From Rhodocollybia butyracea (lineage: Eukaryota > Basidiomycota > Agaricomycetes > Agaricales > Omphalotaceae): a DNA stretch of 64,000 nt. The stretch is from the NCBI GenBank assembly GCA_015501585.1, contig JADNRY010000183.1, positions 62,001 through 126,000 of the forward strand, read 5' to 3'. The notes beneath the pieces were generated by a model, which was not told the DNA's origin, did no database searches, and was given only the letters and a program-made list of their open reading frames with translations. How positions within the stretch are numbered: the first letter of the stretch is position 1; each line of letters starts with the position of its first letter. Below are positions 42,486 to 54,420 of this stretch, in pieces. The position numbers and the translations under genes are program-made.

Positions 42486-44088
42486 ATGACCTCACCTCAG
42501 TGCGCAGAATGCACAAACTCTTCGCACATACGCATAAACCTCAGCTCTACACAACTATCTGAAATCGAAATTTTGGTCCGTCTGTGATTAGCCCGGAAAG
42601 AGCAGAAGAGCTTAAGGAGATCCTAGCAATGGCAGACAAAGATATCGAGGACCATGAATCTGAGGTAGCTTGCCTATGCGACAAACTCAGGGTTGTTGAA
42701 GCACAGAAGCTCCAGTTGGAGACCCAGCGGGCGAAGCTACGCTCTCTACTGTCTCCGATACGGAAGCTGCCCAATGAACTTTTATTGCACATCTTGCAGT
42801 ATGTCTGCGAAAGAAATATTTTTCAGTTGGCGTCGGACCAAAATTCTTGTGCAACCAATTCTCTTCCTACAATGACAATCAGCTATGTATGCTCCCGTTG
42901 GCGTACACTTGCACTGTCATCACCCAAGTTGTGGGCTAACATAGAGGTGGAGATATATGTTGACATGGTTTACAAGGGTCTTCCCCCAAGATTTGGCAGG
43001 AATCTGAGGTTACCCGATATTTGGCAAGGTCAGGTGATTGGCCGTTAAGGTTTTGGCTGAATGTATGGGATGTACGCAAGCCTACGGAGACTCCTTCCCC
43101 TATTAGTATCCCCGAGCTCTTTATGCAACATGCTTATCGTTGGAAAACATTCAAGTATGCTGGACCACAACTGGAATGCAAAACACTCTCTCCACTGCAT
43201 TTTCCTCTACTTTCAAAAGCAGGTATTGGTCGCGCGGTTACATCAAGTGATTTGGATTGCTTTGAGCATTCCCCGAGACTCTGCACATTTTCCTCCCGCA
43301 CAATACCAAGATCGAACATCCTGTGCAACCAAATAGAGCATCTCAAACTTCATGGGCGTCTGAGGTCATTGGCAGGATTAGCAAAAGTCTTTCGCAGCTG
43401 TCCTTCTTTGAAGTCCCTTGAGGCCACTGACATCCAGACATACGGTGCTGGTCTAGAGCAGGGCACACTGGGGACATGGCGCAACATCACATCGCTGGCT
43501 TTTGCGGACTGTTCATTACAGAACATGTTTTCCTCGTTCAACTTCCCATCCTTGAACAAGCTTGTCATAGAAGATCATCTCCACTGCACTGTTTGGCCAG
43601 TCGATGCTTTGATTTCATTCATCTCCAGATCATCTTGCGTGATCACCAGTCTTACGCTCCACATGCAGTCTCTGTCTGATTCGGATCTTATTGCGTGCCT
43701 TCAAGTCATGCCAGAATTGCTTCATCTCGACATTGCCAACTCCTGCTACCAAGAACATAATTCAATCACTTCACACCTCCTCTCGAGCTTGACCCAGCAG
43801 CAGTCCACTTCCATCTCCCTAGTTCCCAAACTACATAGTCTTTCTCTCCACAATGAGATTGCAGATTTCAATGACCACGCTTTTATCAGGATGGTTGAAT
43901 CGCGCTGGTTTAAACCTGGTTCGGACGTATCTACGGCAATGTCAACGATGGGCAGAGCCTGTATACATTCTGTTGTTCTGAAGTGTGAAAGGCGAGAGGT
44001 AGACGCGGAAATCTATGAACCTTTATGGATTTTGGACGCGGAAGGTTTGAGAGTGGTGGTATCCGGGACAAATGGTGTGCAGGTATGA
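42486..44088 (+). pseudogene. F-box array copy 3, frameshifted
   Basis: Closest to copy 4. Starts MTSPQCAEC at 42,486, then has lost 16 bp after the codons for LSEIE (near 42,570), shifting the frame. The coiled coil, F-box (SPIRKLPNELLLHILQ) and SYVCSRWR follow from 42,584. A one-base gain near 42,990 (ccccaagattt versus ccccagatt) ends that frame at 43,048. The remaining 355 codons are open from 43,021 to the shared C terminus GTNGVQV at 44,088. Two indels in an otherwise well kept sequence suggest recent inactivation. Confidence 0.83.
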
Positions 44089-44340
44089 TGTATATGTCTA
44101 TTTACTTGTAATACTAGTAGTGGTAGTGGTAGTATAACCGACGTGGTATTATGGTGTTTCGATGGTCTGTTCATTCTTTTGAATCTGCGATATTCTTTTT
44201 ACTTCGAAGATTTGACTCACTTCAAGCTTCCGGGAAATATCTTAGTTACTAGTACCCAAATTGCCATAGACTTGCCTGTCCCTGCCAACAAAACGGCCTT
44301 GTTGATTAAAAACGACATAAGCCACGAGGTAGGGCACTGA
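44089..44340. other. 3' flank of F-box copy 3
   Basis: Shared family flank (gtttcgatggtctgttcatt, gacttcaagctt) up to the left LTR of the Ty3/gypsy element. No gene. Confidence 0.5.
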
Positions 44341-44611
44341 TGAAGTATCCGCTTATCCAAGTCGGGCTGATATCAGTCTAGCTGTCAGATAGCGGAGAGA
44401 ATTCTGATCTGATTTGTCGGAATTCTATTCTACTTATACTAGCAAAGTTTGTACATAGAATATCGTAGAAAATTCACCAAGTAAATAGATGATGCAATAT
44501 CGAACTGTTTCTCAGTGAGAATCGAAGGATAAAGAATCTTTTGGACTTGGATGAAGTCAACGGGATAAATAAGGAAAAGACGCGAAGCTTCGAAGAACTA
44601 AACCAAATCCA
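44341..44611 (-). repeat. LTR of the Ty3/gypsy element (3' LTR in element sense)
   Basis: Eight substitutions against the other LTR, all transitions, six of them at CpG sites. Confidence 0.83.
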
Positions 44612-47600
44612 GCAGAGGTGTACCAGAGGGAAGGATCAGGAAAGTCTGAGCGGTCCTTTGAGTGGTAGGGTCGGAGCCTGAGGCCGTTGTACAGGTGATG
44701 AAGAACATATCCGTTCCTAGTCATGAGCTGGTAAGTATTTTTATCGGATACATCACGAATAATAAAAGGTCCATCCCAGCGAGGATGAATCTTGGACTGA
44801 CATTCATTCTTCCTCAGGACCAGGTCTCCAATTCCGAGCCCTCTTTCCTTGTACTCCACCTCTCGCTTTGCCGCTTCCGTGTCCAGTCGTTCCAACGCTT
44901 TCGCGTTGGCTTCTTCTCGATATTGCTCAAGATTTTGGATGTGTTCGAGCCGTTGTTCTTGAAGCGTAGCAATTTCCGCGTCGGTAGGAGGAATCCAAAG
45001 AGTACCAAAGACGGAATCACCAGGAAGACGAGGCTCGAAGCCATAGAGCATACGCCCGGGAGATACTCCAGTGCTAGGATTTTTGTGAGCGCGGTGAGCG
45101 AGGAGAGCATCCGGTACGTACTCGTCCCACTCGTTCTGATTGCCAGGAGCGCAGAACCGACCTAAGATTTGAACTAGAGTATCGTTGAATTTTTCGAGGT
45201 GGCCATTAGTTTGAGGATGGTATGGCGAGGTGTGTAGGTGTTCGATGGTAAGTCTTTGTAAGAGATTCTGAAGAGCATAAGACATGAATTCCTCACTGTT
45301 GTTGGTTAGGATTGCCCTTGGCTTCCCAAACAAAGATATAACTTGACGGAGCAGTTGGATAACTGTGTCGGCGGAACATTGAGGAAGTGCGATGGCGAAG
45401 GTGAAGTCTGTGCCCATGTCCATTGAGGTGAGGAGGTATTGACTTCCTTTTTTTGTTTTAGGCAATGGTCCAATGAAGTCGAAGGACCATACATTGCCCG
45501 CGCCAACTCGAGGAAGAGGAAACATCGGCTGTGAAGGAACGGCATCTCACTTGGTGAACTGGCACTGGTCGCAGGTACGTACCGTATATTCTACCATCTC
45601 CTGCGAATATGGCATCCAGAATCGAGTTCGCAGACAATCAGCAACTGCATTGATTCCCAAGTGCCCCAAGTTGACGTGAAGACTACGAACGATTCCGAGA
45701 GCTTCAGCAACCGAGGTGGGTACAAGGACAATCTGTGGTTCCGTTGCTTCAGCTGGGCTGATGTCTCGGTACAGGCGTTCATTACTCACCAAATAATTTC
45801 CCCCTCCGCTGTTCGCAACTGCAACTTCCTTTCCAGATAGTAAGGTGATTCTTCTTTGTTCCAAGATGTCAAATATTGATGAATGACATTCGGGATTGAC
45901 TTCAATAGCGAAGAGCGGCTGATACTCGATGTCCAGAACATCTGGATGATCTTCTCGACAGGACAGAGCATCAGCGGCGACTTGTGCAAAACCGGGGCGG
46001 TACAAGATCTTGACGTCGAAGTGGGCAATATCATCATTGAAGCGAGCAAGGCGACGACCGAGATGTTTTTGAGTGTGGAAATACTTCAACAATTCATGAT
46101 CTGTACGTACCACGATAGGAGAACCTTCAATAAATGCTCACCATTTCTTCAATGCGTGAACTACAGCTAGCATTTCCCGTTCCTGCGCTGAGTATCGCTG
46201 TTCAGTTGGTGACATTTTTCGTGACTCAAAAAGCTATTGGCCATAAGTCTTTTTCTTTGAAGTCAGAGTGGTTAGGGGACTTACTCTCATCCCTCCCTTC
46301 GTCAAGATCCTTGAATGGAGTCAATGCTTGTTGAAGAACAGCTCCGAGACAGAAGCCTGAAGCATTGGTGTCAATGACAAAGACCCTCCAAGGAGTTGGA
46401 TGGTTCAGGATGTGAGCATTCGTAAGAGAGCGTTTCAAGGATTCGAATGCAGCAGTGCATTCGGGCGACCAAGTGATCACAGAACCCTTCTTTGGAGCAC
46501 CGAGGAGAAGGTTAGTGAGTGGTAGAGCTTGATTAGCGAATCCACGTACGAAACGTCGGTAGTAGCCAGCAAGATTCAAGAACCCGCGAAGTTGAGTGAT
46601 ATTCGAAGGTATGGGCCATTCGAGTACCGCCCGCACTTCATCGGGATTGACCTGAATACCATTGCCAGATACAAGATGACCGAGGTACAGGAGTTCCGAT
46701 TGCGCCCAGGTACACTTGTCAAGGTTGAGAACGAGGTCTTCCTCCGCCAGAGCAGTGAGTACCTGTTCAACATGCGATTCATGTTCCTCCGGAGAGCTAG
46801 AATAAATCACAATGTCATCAAGGTATACCATTACAAACTTGTCAATATACCGGTGGAGAATGTCGTTCATCATACTTTGAAATGTAGCGGGAGCTCCAGT
46901 CAGTCCAAAGGCCATTACACGAAACTGAAAATGACCATATCTGCAGGTGAAAGCAGTCTTGGGATGGTCTTCATCAGCAATTCGAACTTGCCAGTAGCCG
47001 GATTTAAGATCGAGAGTAGTGAAAATAGTTGCGTTTTTGAGGTAAACATAACATTCATCGATTCAGGGAAGAGGATATGCATTTTTTCTTGTTAGATTGT
47101 TCAAGGCACGTAGATCTACGCAAGGACGAAGTGTACCGTTCTTTTTGGAGATCAAGAGCAAGGGTGAAGACCAAGGTGAGTCCGACGGCTCGATAACTTG
47201 TTGTTCGAGAGCATCTTCAACGAACTTCTTGATCTCCAGGTTTTCGCAGGGAGAATGGGGTCGACCGCGAATTTTAAAAGGCTGCGCATTACCAGTGTCA
47301 ATGTGGTGGACCCAACGTCGAGCTGGAGGGTAACCTACCGTCTTCCGAAACATCTTTGGAAACATTTTCATAACTTTTGTTTTGAGTTTCTGACCGAAGG
47401 AAGCCCCCATCGTGGTGTCAGAATCAGTTTTAGGAGTGTCGGTACTAGGAGTTGAAGTATCTGTGGATGAATTATCGGTAGTAAGTGAAGGAGTCTCAGA
47501 GTCAGAAGATGGAGGGATACCCGGAGATTCATCTTCGCTCTCAACTTCAGTGATAGAGGCAATTCCTGGATCGTCGGTGTAAGTATATGATTCATGAGGA

Positions 47601-48685
47601 AGTTCAGTATAACCTTCGCTGATCTCGGCTATGTAGACATCTTGAACTGGAAGAGAGTTTGGATTTGGTATCGCCTGGACCTTGACGGTGACCTTAGTCT
47701 TTGGCAAGAGGATGTCGAGTGTTGAATCATTCCAGTTGAAGACAACATTATGTTTAGCGAGGAACATCCAACCAAGAAGAAGATCATATTGGAAACCGGT
47801 CTCTTGCTCGAGAACCCAAGCAAGTACAGTCTCCTCGATAGGACCTACCTTCAAGGTGAACCGTGCGAAACCTTTGGTGAATGTTCGACCCGCGCCAGCG
47901 ATTTCTCGAGGATGTCCTAGACTGAAGTAATCAGCGCCAATATACTTAACAACATCGCTACGGATGTAGTTGTCCCAAGCTCCAGTGTCGGCGATGATAT
48001 GGACCTCTCTCATTGATCCGGGTTTGAAACGCTTAGGCTGTCCTCGAACAGTGGCTGAATAAATTGGTAAGGTAAGATCCGGACTACCTTCGAGGTCAAT
48101 AGTGAAGAAGTTAGCAGAAAGTGGAGTGTTATTGAGTTCGGCTTTTGGGACTGATTGAGTTTCCATGTTGGCCAAGAACTGGTTGACGTCTTTCTGGTGA
48201 ACCTTCTTTTTTGGGTTGTCGAAGTGATTTGCTGCTCGACCAAGGAGAGTAGGAACTCGCTGAGATCTCACAGAAGGTTGTCCGACGACATGCATACGTC
48301 CTGGATGGAGGGGATCCGGATCCGCAATATGGAACATAGGTTGTTGTGGTCTGTTAGGTAGGTTCGAAGATTGCTGGGTCCTCTTGCACGGCATTTGACA
48401 GTCCTTGGAGAAGTGACCAAGTCGGTTACAGTTGAAGCACCGCAACCTAGACTTGTCTGGACAAGAAGGAGTAGTCGAGAATGCATCGAGATCCATAGGA
48501 GCGGGGGCTGTGGATGCCGCTGAGGATGGGAACATCGAGGAGGAATTCCCATTGCTGGATGAAGATCCATTGCTGTTCTTTTGGTTACGAAGTCGAGGAT
48601 CCAAGGTACAGGAGTTCGAGTTACTCCCTGAAGTGCATTTGTAACGCTCGTATACCCGCGCTGCTTCATAAACGTCAGCCATCAA
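44557..48685 (-). pseudogene. Pol region: zinc knuckle, protease, RT, RNase H, integrase
   Basis: In element sense: CCHC knuckle CFNCNRLGHFSKDC (48,439-48,398); protease IIADTGAWDNYI; RT entry VIEPSDSPWSSPLLLISKKN and VDLRALNNLTRKNAYPLP; then a TGA where the family has Arg (YPLPRID). RT continues with MAFGLTGAPATFQSMMNDIL and the catalytic VYLDD (46,915-46,226). An extra T after WPIAF breaks the frame. RNase H resumes, with another TGA after ALKKW, and reaches VRTDHELLKYF. Integrase zinc-binding part ends CDQCQFTK at a TGA (45,547). The integrase core (45,525-44,557) has FDFIGPL and HLEKFND, but ILTNNSEEF replaces the usual second-Asp motif TDNG. The last frame ends in a GPF-type module (RWDGPFIIRDV) and runs into the LTR. 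Confidence 0.87.
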
Positions 48686-48874
48686 AGATGGGTTCGAGTT
48701 AGAAATATGGAAGCATAGCTCTGGAGGGAGACTTCAAAAGAAGTTGAACTTACGATCTCCAAAGGTCATGTCTGTAGGTGAGAGTTGCATTTCAAGCTTC
48801 TGAAAACGCGGAATGAACTCGGAGACATTACCTTTGTAGTTGCAGCGGTTCAAGCTGTTTCGAATTTCGTCAGT

Positions 48875-49371
48875 TCAAGCAGGATGTTCAAACTGAGCTC
48901 GGAGAGCCTGTTGAAGAGTGTTCCAGTCGAGGGGCTGATCTCCATTCTGTTGCTTCTTGGCTAAGTACCAAGTCTGAGCAGCATCACGAAAGCATCCACT
49001 TACGATGACTCCCCAGTCCTCCTGAGCGATGTGAGTAGCTTTTAATAAATCTTGGGAGATCAAAATAAAAGCACTAATTTTCTCAGCAGGAAGACCCTTG
49101 AAGGTAGGGAGTTCAGTGCACAGAGGAGCTCGAGCGGTAGCTGTTCCAGAAGGAGCAGGCTGAGCAGGTGCAGCTGGAAGAGTAAGGTGAGACAAAGCAT
49201 TTCGAATGTCTCAGTGAGACGTTCTGTGGAAATTTGCTCATGTCGAAGTTCTTCTACTCGCCCTTCACTGGCTTGAAGGCGTTGAGCAAGGTTGGTGAAC
49301 AAAGGGGCGATAACGTCGAAGGCCTCGGGGCTGAGGACCGCACGAAGTTGGTCCAAGGTGACTTCGGACAT
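48875..49371 (-). pseudogene. Gag of the Ty3/gypsy element, frameshifted
   Basis: Begins MSEVTLDQLRAVLSPEAFD at 49,371. Near 49,200 the frame changes, and the homologous sequence continues as MSHLTLPAAPAQPAPSG, then LPTFKGLPAEKISAFILISQ and DWNTLQQALRAQFEHPA, a typical gypsy gag core. The stop at 48,875 and further breaks to about 48,690 separate it from the zinc knuckle. Confidence 0.78.
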
Positions 49372-49573
49372 AGGTGTAGAGTAGAGTAATAAATCCTAGT
49401 ATGGTGGTGGGGCGTTCGGTGAAGGTAAAGTGTCGACAAAAAATATATCGGTTCTTCTGGATAGAAGTAACCGTTGAGCTTGTAAGAAATAAACAGGTAG
49501 CTACAATTCTGGGGGACTTACAATGAATGTAAGGTTTCGAGTAAGTTTTGCAAAGACCCTTCACTTTGCAAAG

Positions 49574-49842
49574 TGAAGTATCCGCTTATCCAAGTCGGGC
49601 TGATATCGGTCTAGCTGTCAGATAGCGGAGAGAATTCTGATCTGATTCGTCGGAATTCTATTCTACTTATACTAGCGAAGTTTGTACATAGAATATCGTA
49701 GAAAATTCACCAGGTAAATAGATGATGCAATATCAAACTATTTCTCAGCGAGAATCGAAGGATAAAGAATCTTTTGGACTCGGATGAAGTCAACGGGATA
49801 AATAAGGAAAAGACGCGAAGCTTCGAAGAACTAAACCAAATC
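49574..49842 (-). repeat. LTR of the Ty3/gypsy element (5' LTR in element sense)
   Basis: Partner of 44,341-44,611. It keeps more CpG dinucleotides at the differing sites than the other LTR. In element sense internal sequence begins ctttgcaaagtgaaggg. Confidence 0.83.
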
Positions 49843-49935
49843 AGGGAACCGAAGATAAGACCGGGACGGAAACGGGACGCCGATAAGATAATATACAACA
49901 CTGATAGGGCGCTTAATCAATAATATTTGTTCCGA

Positions 49936-51561
49936 ATGGCCTCACCTCAGTGCGCAGAATGCACAAACTCTTTGCACATACGCGTAAACCTCAGTTCTAC
50001 ACAACTATCCGAAATCGAAAAAACACTCCGCTTGGATTTTGGTCCATCTGTGATTAGCCCGGAAAGAGCAGAAGAACTCAAGGAGATCCTGGCTATGGCA
50101 GACAAAGATATCGAGGACTACGAATCTGAGGTGGCTCGTGTACGCGACAAACTCAGGGTTCTTGAAGCGCAGAAGCTCCAATTGGAGACCCAGCGGGAGA
50201 AGCTACGCTCTTTACTGTCTCCGATACGGAAGCTGCCCAACGAACTTTTATTGCACATTTTGCAGTACGTCTGCGAAGAAAATAGTTTCCAATTATGGGA
50301 GCAGGACGAAGACGAACGTTTGCTTGCATTCAGTCCTCTTTCTACAATAACAGTCAGCTGTGTATGCTCCCGTTGGCGTACACTTGCACTGTCATCACCC
50401 AGTTTGTGGGCTAACATAGAGGTGAAGATGGATGTTGACTCCCATGAAGGGGAGAAACCCCAGATTGGGGAGGAATCTAGGATTGCCCAATATTTGGCGA
50501 GGTCGAATGATTGGCCGTTAAGGCTTTCGTTGATTGTACGGGATCTACGTGAGTCTAGAGCGACTCCTTTCCCAATCCCCGATGTCTTTATGCGACACGC
50601 TTATCGTTGGAAGACATTCAAGTATGCTGGCCCACAACTGGAATACAAAACATTCTCTCCATTGCGTTTTCCCCTACTTTCAGAAGTAGATATTGGCCGC
50701 GCGGTTACATCAAGTGATTTGGATTGCTTTGAGCATTCCCCGAGACTCTGCACATTTTCCTCCCGCACAATACCAAGATCGAACATCCTGTGCAACCAAA
50801 TAGAGCATCTCAAACTTCATGGTCGGCGGTCATTGGCGGGATTAGCGAAAGTCCTTCGCAGCTGTCCTTCTTTGAAGTCCCTTGAGGTCACTGACATCCA
50901 GACATCCGGTGCTGGTCTAGAGCAGGGCACATTGGGCACATGGCGCAACGTCACATCGCTGGCTTCTATGGACTGTTCATTACAGAAAGTGTTTTCCTCG
51001 TTCAACTTCCCATCCTTGAACAAGCTTGCCATAGATGATCGTTTCCGCTGCACTGTTTGGCCAGTCGATGCTTTGATTTCATTTATCTCCAGATCATCTT
51101 GCGTGATCACCAGTCTTACGCTCTACACGCAGTCTCTGGTTGATTCGGATCTTATTGCGGTCCTTCGGGTCATGCCAGACTTGCTTCATCTCGATATTGC
51201 CACCTCCTGCTACCAAAAACATGATTCAATCACTTCACACCTCCTCTCGAGCTTGACCCAGCAGCAGTCCACTTCCGTCTATCTAGTTCCCAAACTACAT
51301 AGTCTTTCTCTCCACGATGAGAGTGCAGATTTCGATGACCACGCTTTTATCAGGATGGTTGAATCGCGCTGGTTTAAACCTGGTTCGGCCTTGTCTACCG
51401 CCATGTCAACGATGGGCAAAGCCTGTATACGTTCTGTTTTTCTCAATTTTGCAAGGCTAGAGGTAGACGCGGAAATCTATGAACCATTACGGATTTTGGA
51501 CGCGGAAGGTTTAAGAGTGGTATTATCCGGAACGAATGGTAGTATCTGGGACGAATGGTAG
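49936..51561 (+). CDS. F-box protein, array copy 4, altered C terminus
   Basis: Open frame of 541 residues from ATG 49,936 (MASPQCAECTNS). Same plan as copy 2: N-terminal CAEC, coiled coil (LKEILAMADKDIEDYESEVA), F-box (SPIRKLPNELLLHILQ), VCSRWRTLALSSPSLWANIE, then Leu-rich repeats-like region. It shares long identical stretches with pseudogene copy 3 (DLDCFEHSPRLCTFSSRTIP), so those two are the youngest pair. The end differs from all other copies: after VLSGTNG it reads SIWDEW and stops, because a 19-bp repeat has expanded there. The usual GVQV codons and the cag/gtatga site lie just past the array at 51,634-51,645. Probably a working substrate receptor if the tail is not essential. Confidence 0.8.
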   Translation: MASPQCAECTNSLHIRVNLSSTQLSEIEKTLRLDFGPSVISPERAEELKEILAMADKDIEDYESEVARVRDKLRVLEAQKLQLETQREKLRSLLSPIRKLPNELLLHILQYVCEENSFQLWEQDEDERLLAFSPLSTITVSCVCSRWRTLALSSPSLWANIEVKMDVDSHEGEKPQIGEESRIAQYLARSNDWPLRLSLIVRDLRESRATPFPIPDVFMRHAYRWKTFKYAGPQLEYKTFSPLRFPLLSEVDIGRAVTSSDLDCFEHSPRLCTFSSRTIPRSNILCNQIEHLKLHGRRSLAGLAKVLRSCPSLKSLEVTDIQTSGAGLEQGTLGTWRNVTSLASMDCSLQKVFSSFNFPSLNKLAIDDRFRCTVWPVDALISFISRSSCVITSLTLYTQSLVDSDLIAVLRVMPDLLHLDIATSCYQKHDSITSHLLSSLTQQQSTSVYLVPKLHSLSLHDESADFDDHAFIRMVESRWFKPGSALSTAMSTMGKACIRSVFLNFARLEVDAEIYEPLRILDAEGLRVVLSGTNGSIWDEW

Positions 51562-51633
51562 TATCTGGGACGAATGGTAGTATCCGGGATGAATGGTAGT
51601 ATCCGGGATGAATGGTAGTATCCGGGACGAATG
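51520..51633. repeat. 19-bp minisatellite at the F-box copy 4 terminus
   Basis: Six tandem units of gtagtatccgggacgaatg with c/t variation, 114 bp in all. Other array members have a single unit at this place. Five extra units add 95 nt, which is not a multiple of three, hence the changed C terminus. Confidence 0.88.
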
Positions 51634-51959
51634 GTGTGCAGGTATGATGGTATATGTTCATAACCTCATTTACTTGTAATAACTAGTTTTGGCATTATGT
51701 GTGTTTCGATGCTCTCTGTTCATTCTTTTTTGGAATCTGCAAATACTCTTTTTAATTCAAGGATTTGACTCGCTTCTTCCAGGGAACATATCGTAGTATC
51801 TTACTGGTATAAGGTACAACTTTGTACTATGACCGTTTGAGGGTACTCGCGATACGCTGGCTTAGTCGTAGGAGCCCGGCACGATGGCATTTGGAACTTG
51901 TCTGCAGTTTGCATCGATTGCCCGTGACTCAATGGTCGTGCTCACTCCGAGAGTCCGAG

Positions 51960-54420
51960 AGTCCCCACTAGCTGCCCAGTAGGCAACTCCGACAGCCCAA
52001 GAGCCCGAGAGTCCCACTAGGTAACTCCGGACATCATGATAAGTTGTAGATTGTCCCGATTATTCCGATTCTACAGTGCAATGCTGGCACTCGATAGCGC
52101 TGCATGGCTAAACGACACTCGGATCCCTCTCAGCGCCGCATGTTTTGGATACGTAGTGACATGGCAGTGGGCACCCGGGAATCCCAACGCTAAGCGCTGA
52201 AGCTTAGGGTTGGTCACGGTATCATTTATCATGATTCATCGCCAGCCGTCCTCGGGACTGATCAGCGCCAGGGCGGGTGTCAACTTGGCTAAGATGATAA
52301 CTGATGATAGCGGGCATACCTTTGAAGCTGTACAAGCTGTTACAGGATCTGCCTGAGATGAATGGGTGGGATGATAGCAGATGATAGAAGGGGTGATACC
52401 TTTGTAAGCTGTACAAGCTGTACATACAGTGGTACAGGACCTGCCTGAAATGATTAGGTGTTTATCACAATGATTAATCGAAATCAGTGATACGGCTTTG
52501 ACGTTTTGAAGCTTTGGAGGCAGTGATGGATTTTGGGCTTAAGCTAACGGTCGCACATCCTCCAGCTAGCATGGAAGGAGACCGCTTCGAGCGACGAGAA
52601 TCGACATTTCCACAGCTTCAGGGCTTCAACTGTTCAATTGTTCAACTGTGGATGAGTGTTAAGCACTTGAGTCCGTCCTCGATCCTCAAAGTGGTACTTA
52701 CCCGGTTTAGTTATCCAGGTTTAGGGTTAGCATTGGTATACTGTAGATTTACGCGCCAGCATTTCCAACGTTTCCTCCAGTTGTTTGTCGAGTTTGTCGA
52801 AAGATTTCGTTTCCGCGTTGTTTGAAGTTTCCGCGCGCTGTTAGTCCACGGAACCTGGGGGGGGGGTCTGTTGGCTCTGACCAGGATCTGACCAAGTTGA
52901 ATTCCAACCACCGAACAGGACTTGGAACCCGTGACTGCCACCGCTGAAGCGACTCGACTGTTCGACTGTGGAGGATCGATGAGTAACTTTTTTTTTTTTT
53001 TTTACACGCCAACGTTTCCTCCAATGCTGACGACGCGCTGGGGTTGCGATTAGTTGGATCTGTTAGCGGAAATGAACTTGAATACAAGTCGAAATACAGT
53101 TGAAATACAGTTTGCTGCCACTACTCTCGGGAGAGAACGCCCGTATGGACTGTTACATAGTACCGAGAGTCCCGCTGGGTAACTCCGGGACATAAAGTAA
53201 GTTTCAAGTATAAGCAGTAAGTAGATTGTTCCCGATTCTATCTGGATTCTATAGTGATGCGCCCCCCAATGCCGGCAGTTCCTCATCGGTGTAGAATGGC
53301 TAAACGATACTCGGATCGCTTTTCTCAGCCACCGTATGGTTTTGGATAGTGACATGGCACCGGCTCGGTGATCCCAAAGCTGAAACTTGGGGCTATACGT
53401 TAAGGAAGGGGGAGGGGGGGGTATCATGATTCATTATCGTTTAGACTCGAACCAGTCTCTGCTGCCTAGTCCTTCGCTGACATCTTTGATCGAGCTTCAT
53501 CAAAGAGCAGAAAAAATGCTGGCTCGAGTCTAATTATCGTTATTCAAAAGAAACTAGCTCCGAGCTTCAGTGCACCGTGACCGCGACCTCCAACTTTGAC
53601 GAACTTGAAGCTGCAGCTGGCTGTAGCTGTATATGTACAATTTACGGTGCGCTGCTGCTTCCTTCAAGGTGATCATGATGTCCAAGGTCCTCGGGACTGA
53701 TCTGCGCCGAGGCGGTGTCAACTTGGCTAGGATGATAGAAGAGATAGAACTGAGAAGGCGATGCCTTTGAAAGTTGTACAGGATCTGCCTGGGGCTTGCC
53801 TGAGATGATTGGGTGTTGATCATAATGCATAATGATTAAATCGAAATCAGTGATACGGCTTTGAAGCTCTTGAAGCTTTGGAGGCAACGATGGATTTGGG
53901 CTTAGGATTTGGGCTTACGGTGCCTGTAGGGTGCACACGCTGGAGACCAGCTAGTACCGAGGAGGAGGAGGAGTCCAGCTTGAGCAACCACCGAACCACC
54001 GAACGGATCTTGGTAACTCCACAACTGCTTCGAGAATCGAGAAACAATTTCTGTTTCCACATGTTTTAACTGTTTTAACTGTCGAACTTTCTAAAGGTGG
54101 TTACTTACCTTGTTAGTATCAGTACTATCAGTAGTATTAGTATTATTACGACGTTTTCCTCCAATGCTGTCGAATAAATCATTTGCGTGCACTTGGTGTT
54201 GTAGTCTTTTGGATCTTTTTGGATCTCTTTGGATCTGGAGCGGAAATTAACCTGAATACAGTCTAACACAGTCGAAATACAGTTTATAGTTTACTGCCCA
54301 AACCGCCAACTGGGGGGGCGTCCGTGAGCACTGCTTTCGGGATAGAACCTGCTAGAACACGAGTCCAGTTATTTGAACAAGGACTCTCTGATGTTATACC
54401 GTATACGTGTCTTGAGCAAG
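51960..54420. repeat. Non-coding tandem duplication, about 1.2-1.4-kb unit
   Basis: Anchors recur in order: gtaactccgg at 52,021 and 53,179; atggctaaacga-actcggatc; cctcgggactgatc-gcgcc and gtgtcaacttggct; caggatctgcctg; atcagtgatacggctttga at 52,484 and 53,847; tgaagctttggaggca; acagtcgaaatacagtt-type ends at about 53,085 and 54,262. Units are diverged with indels. No conserved frame, so likely an uncharacterised repeat family. A fragment lies at 39.56-39.68 kb. Confidence 0.7.

Larger units (their letters stand above)
44341..49842 (-). mobile_element. Decayed Ty3/gypsy LTR retrotransposon
   Basis: About 5.5 kb, minus orientation. LTRs (44,341-44,611 and 49,574-49,842) share tgaagtatcc at one end and accaaatc at the other. 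Element order gag, protease, reverse transcriptase, RNase H, integrase identifies Ty3/gypsy (Metaviridae). The polyprotein is broken by stops and frameshifts. No matching 5-bp target duplication was found (actga on the left, gggaa on the right), and I could not see a good polypurine tract. So one end may have been rearranged, or the LTR edges may be slightly off. It separates F-box copies 3 and 4. Confidence 0.87.
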
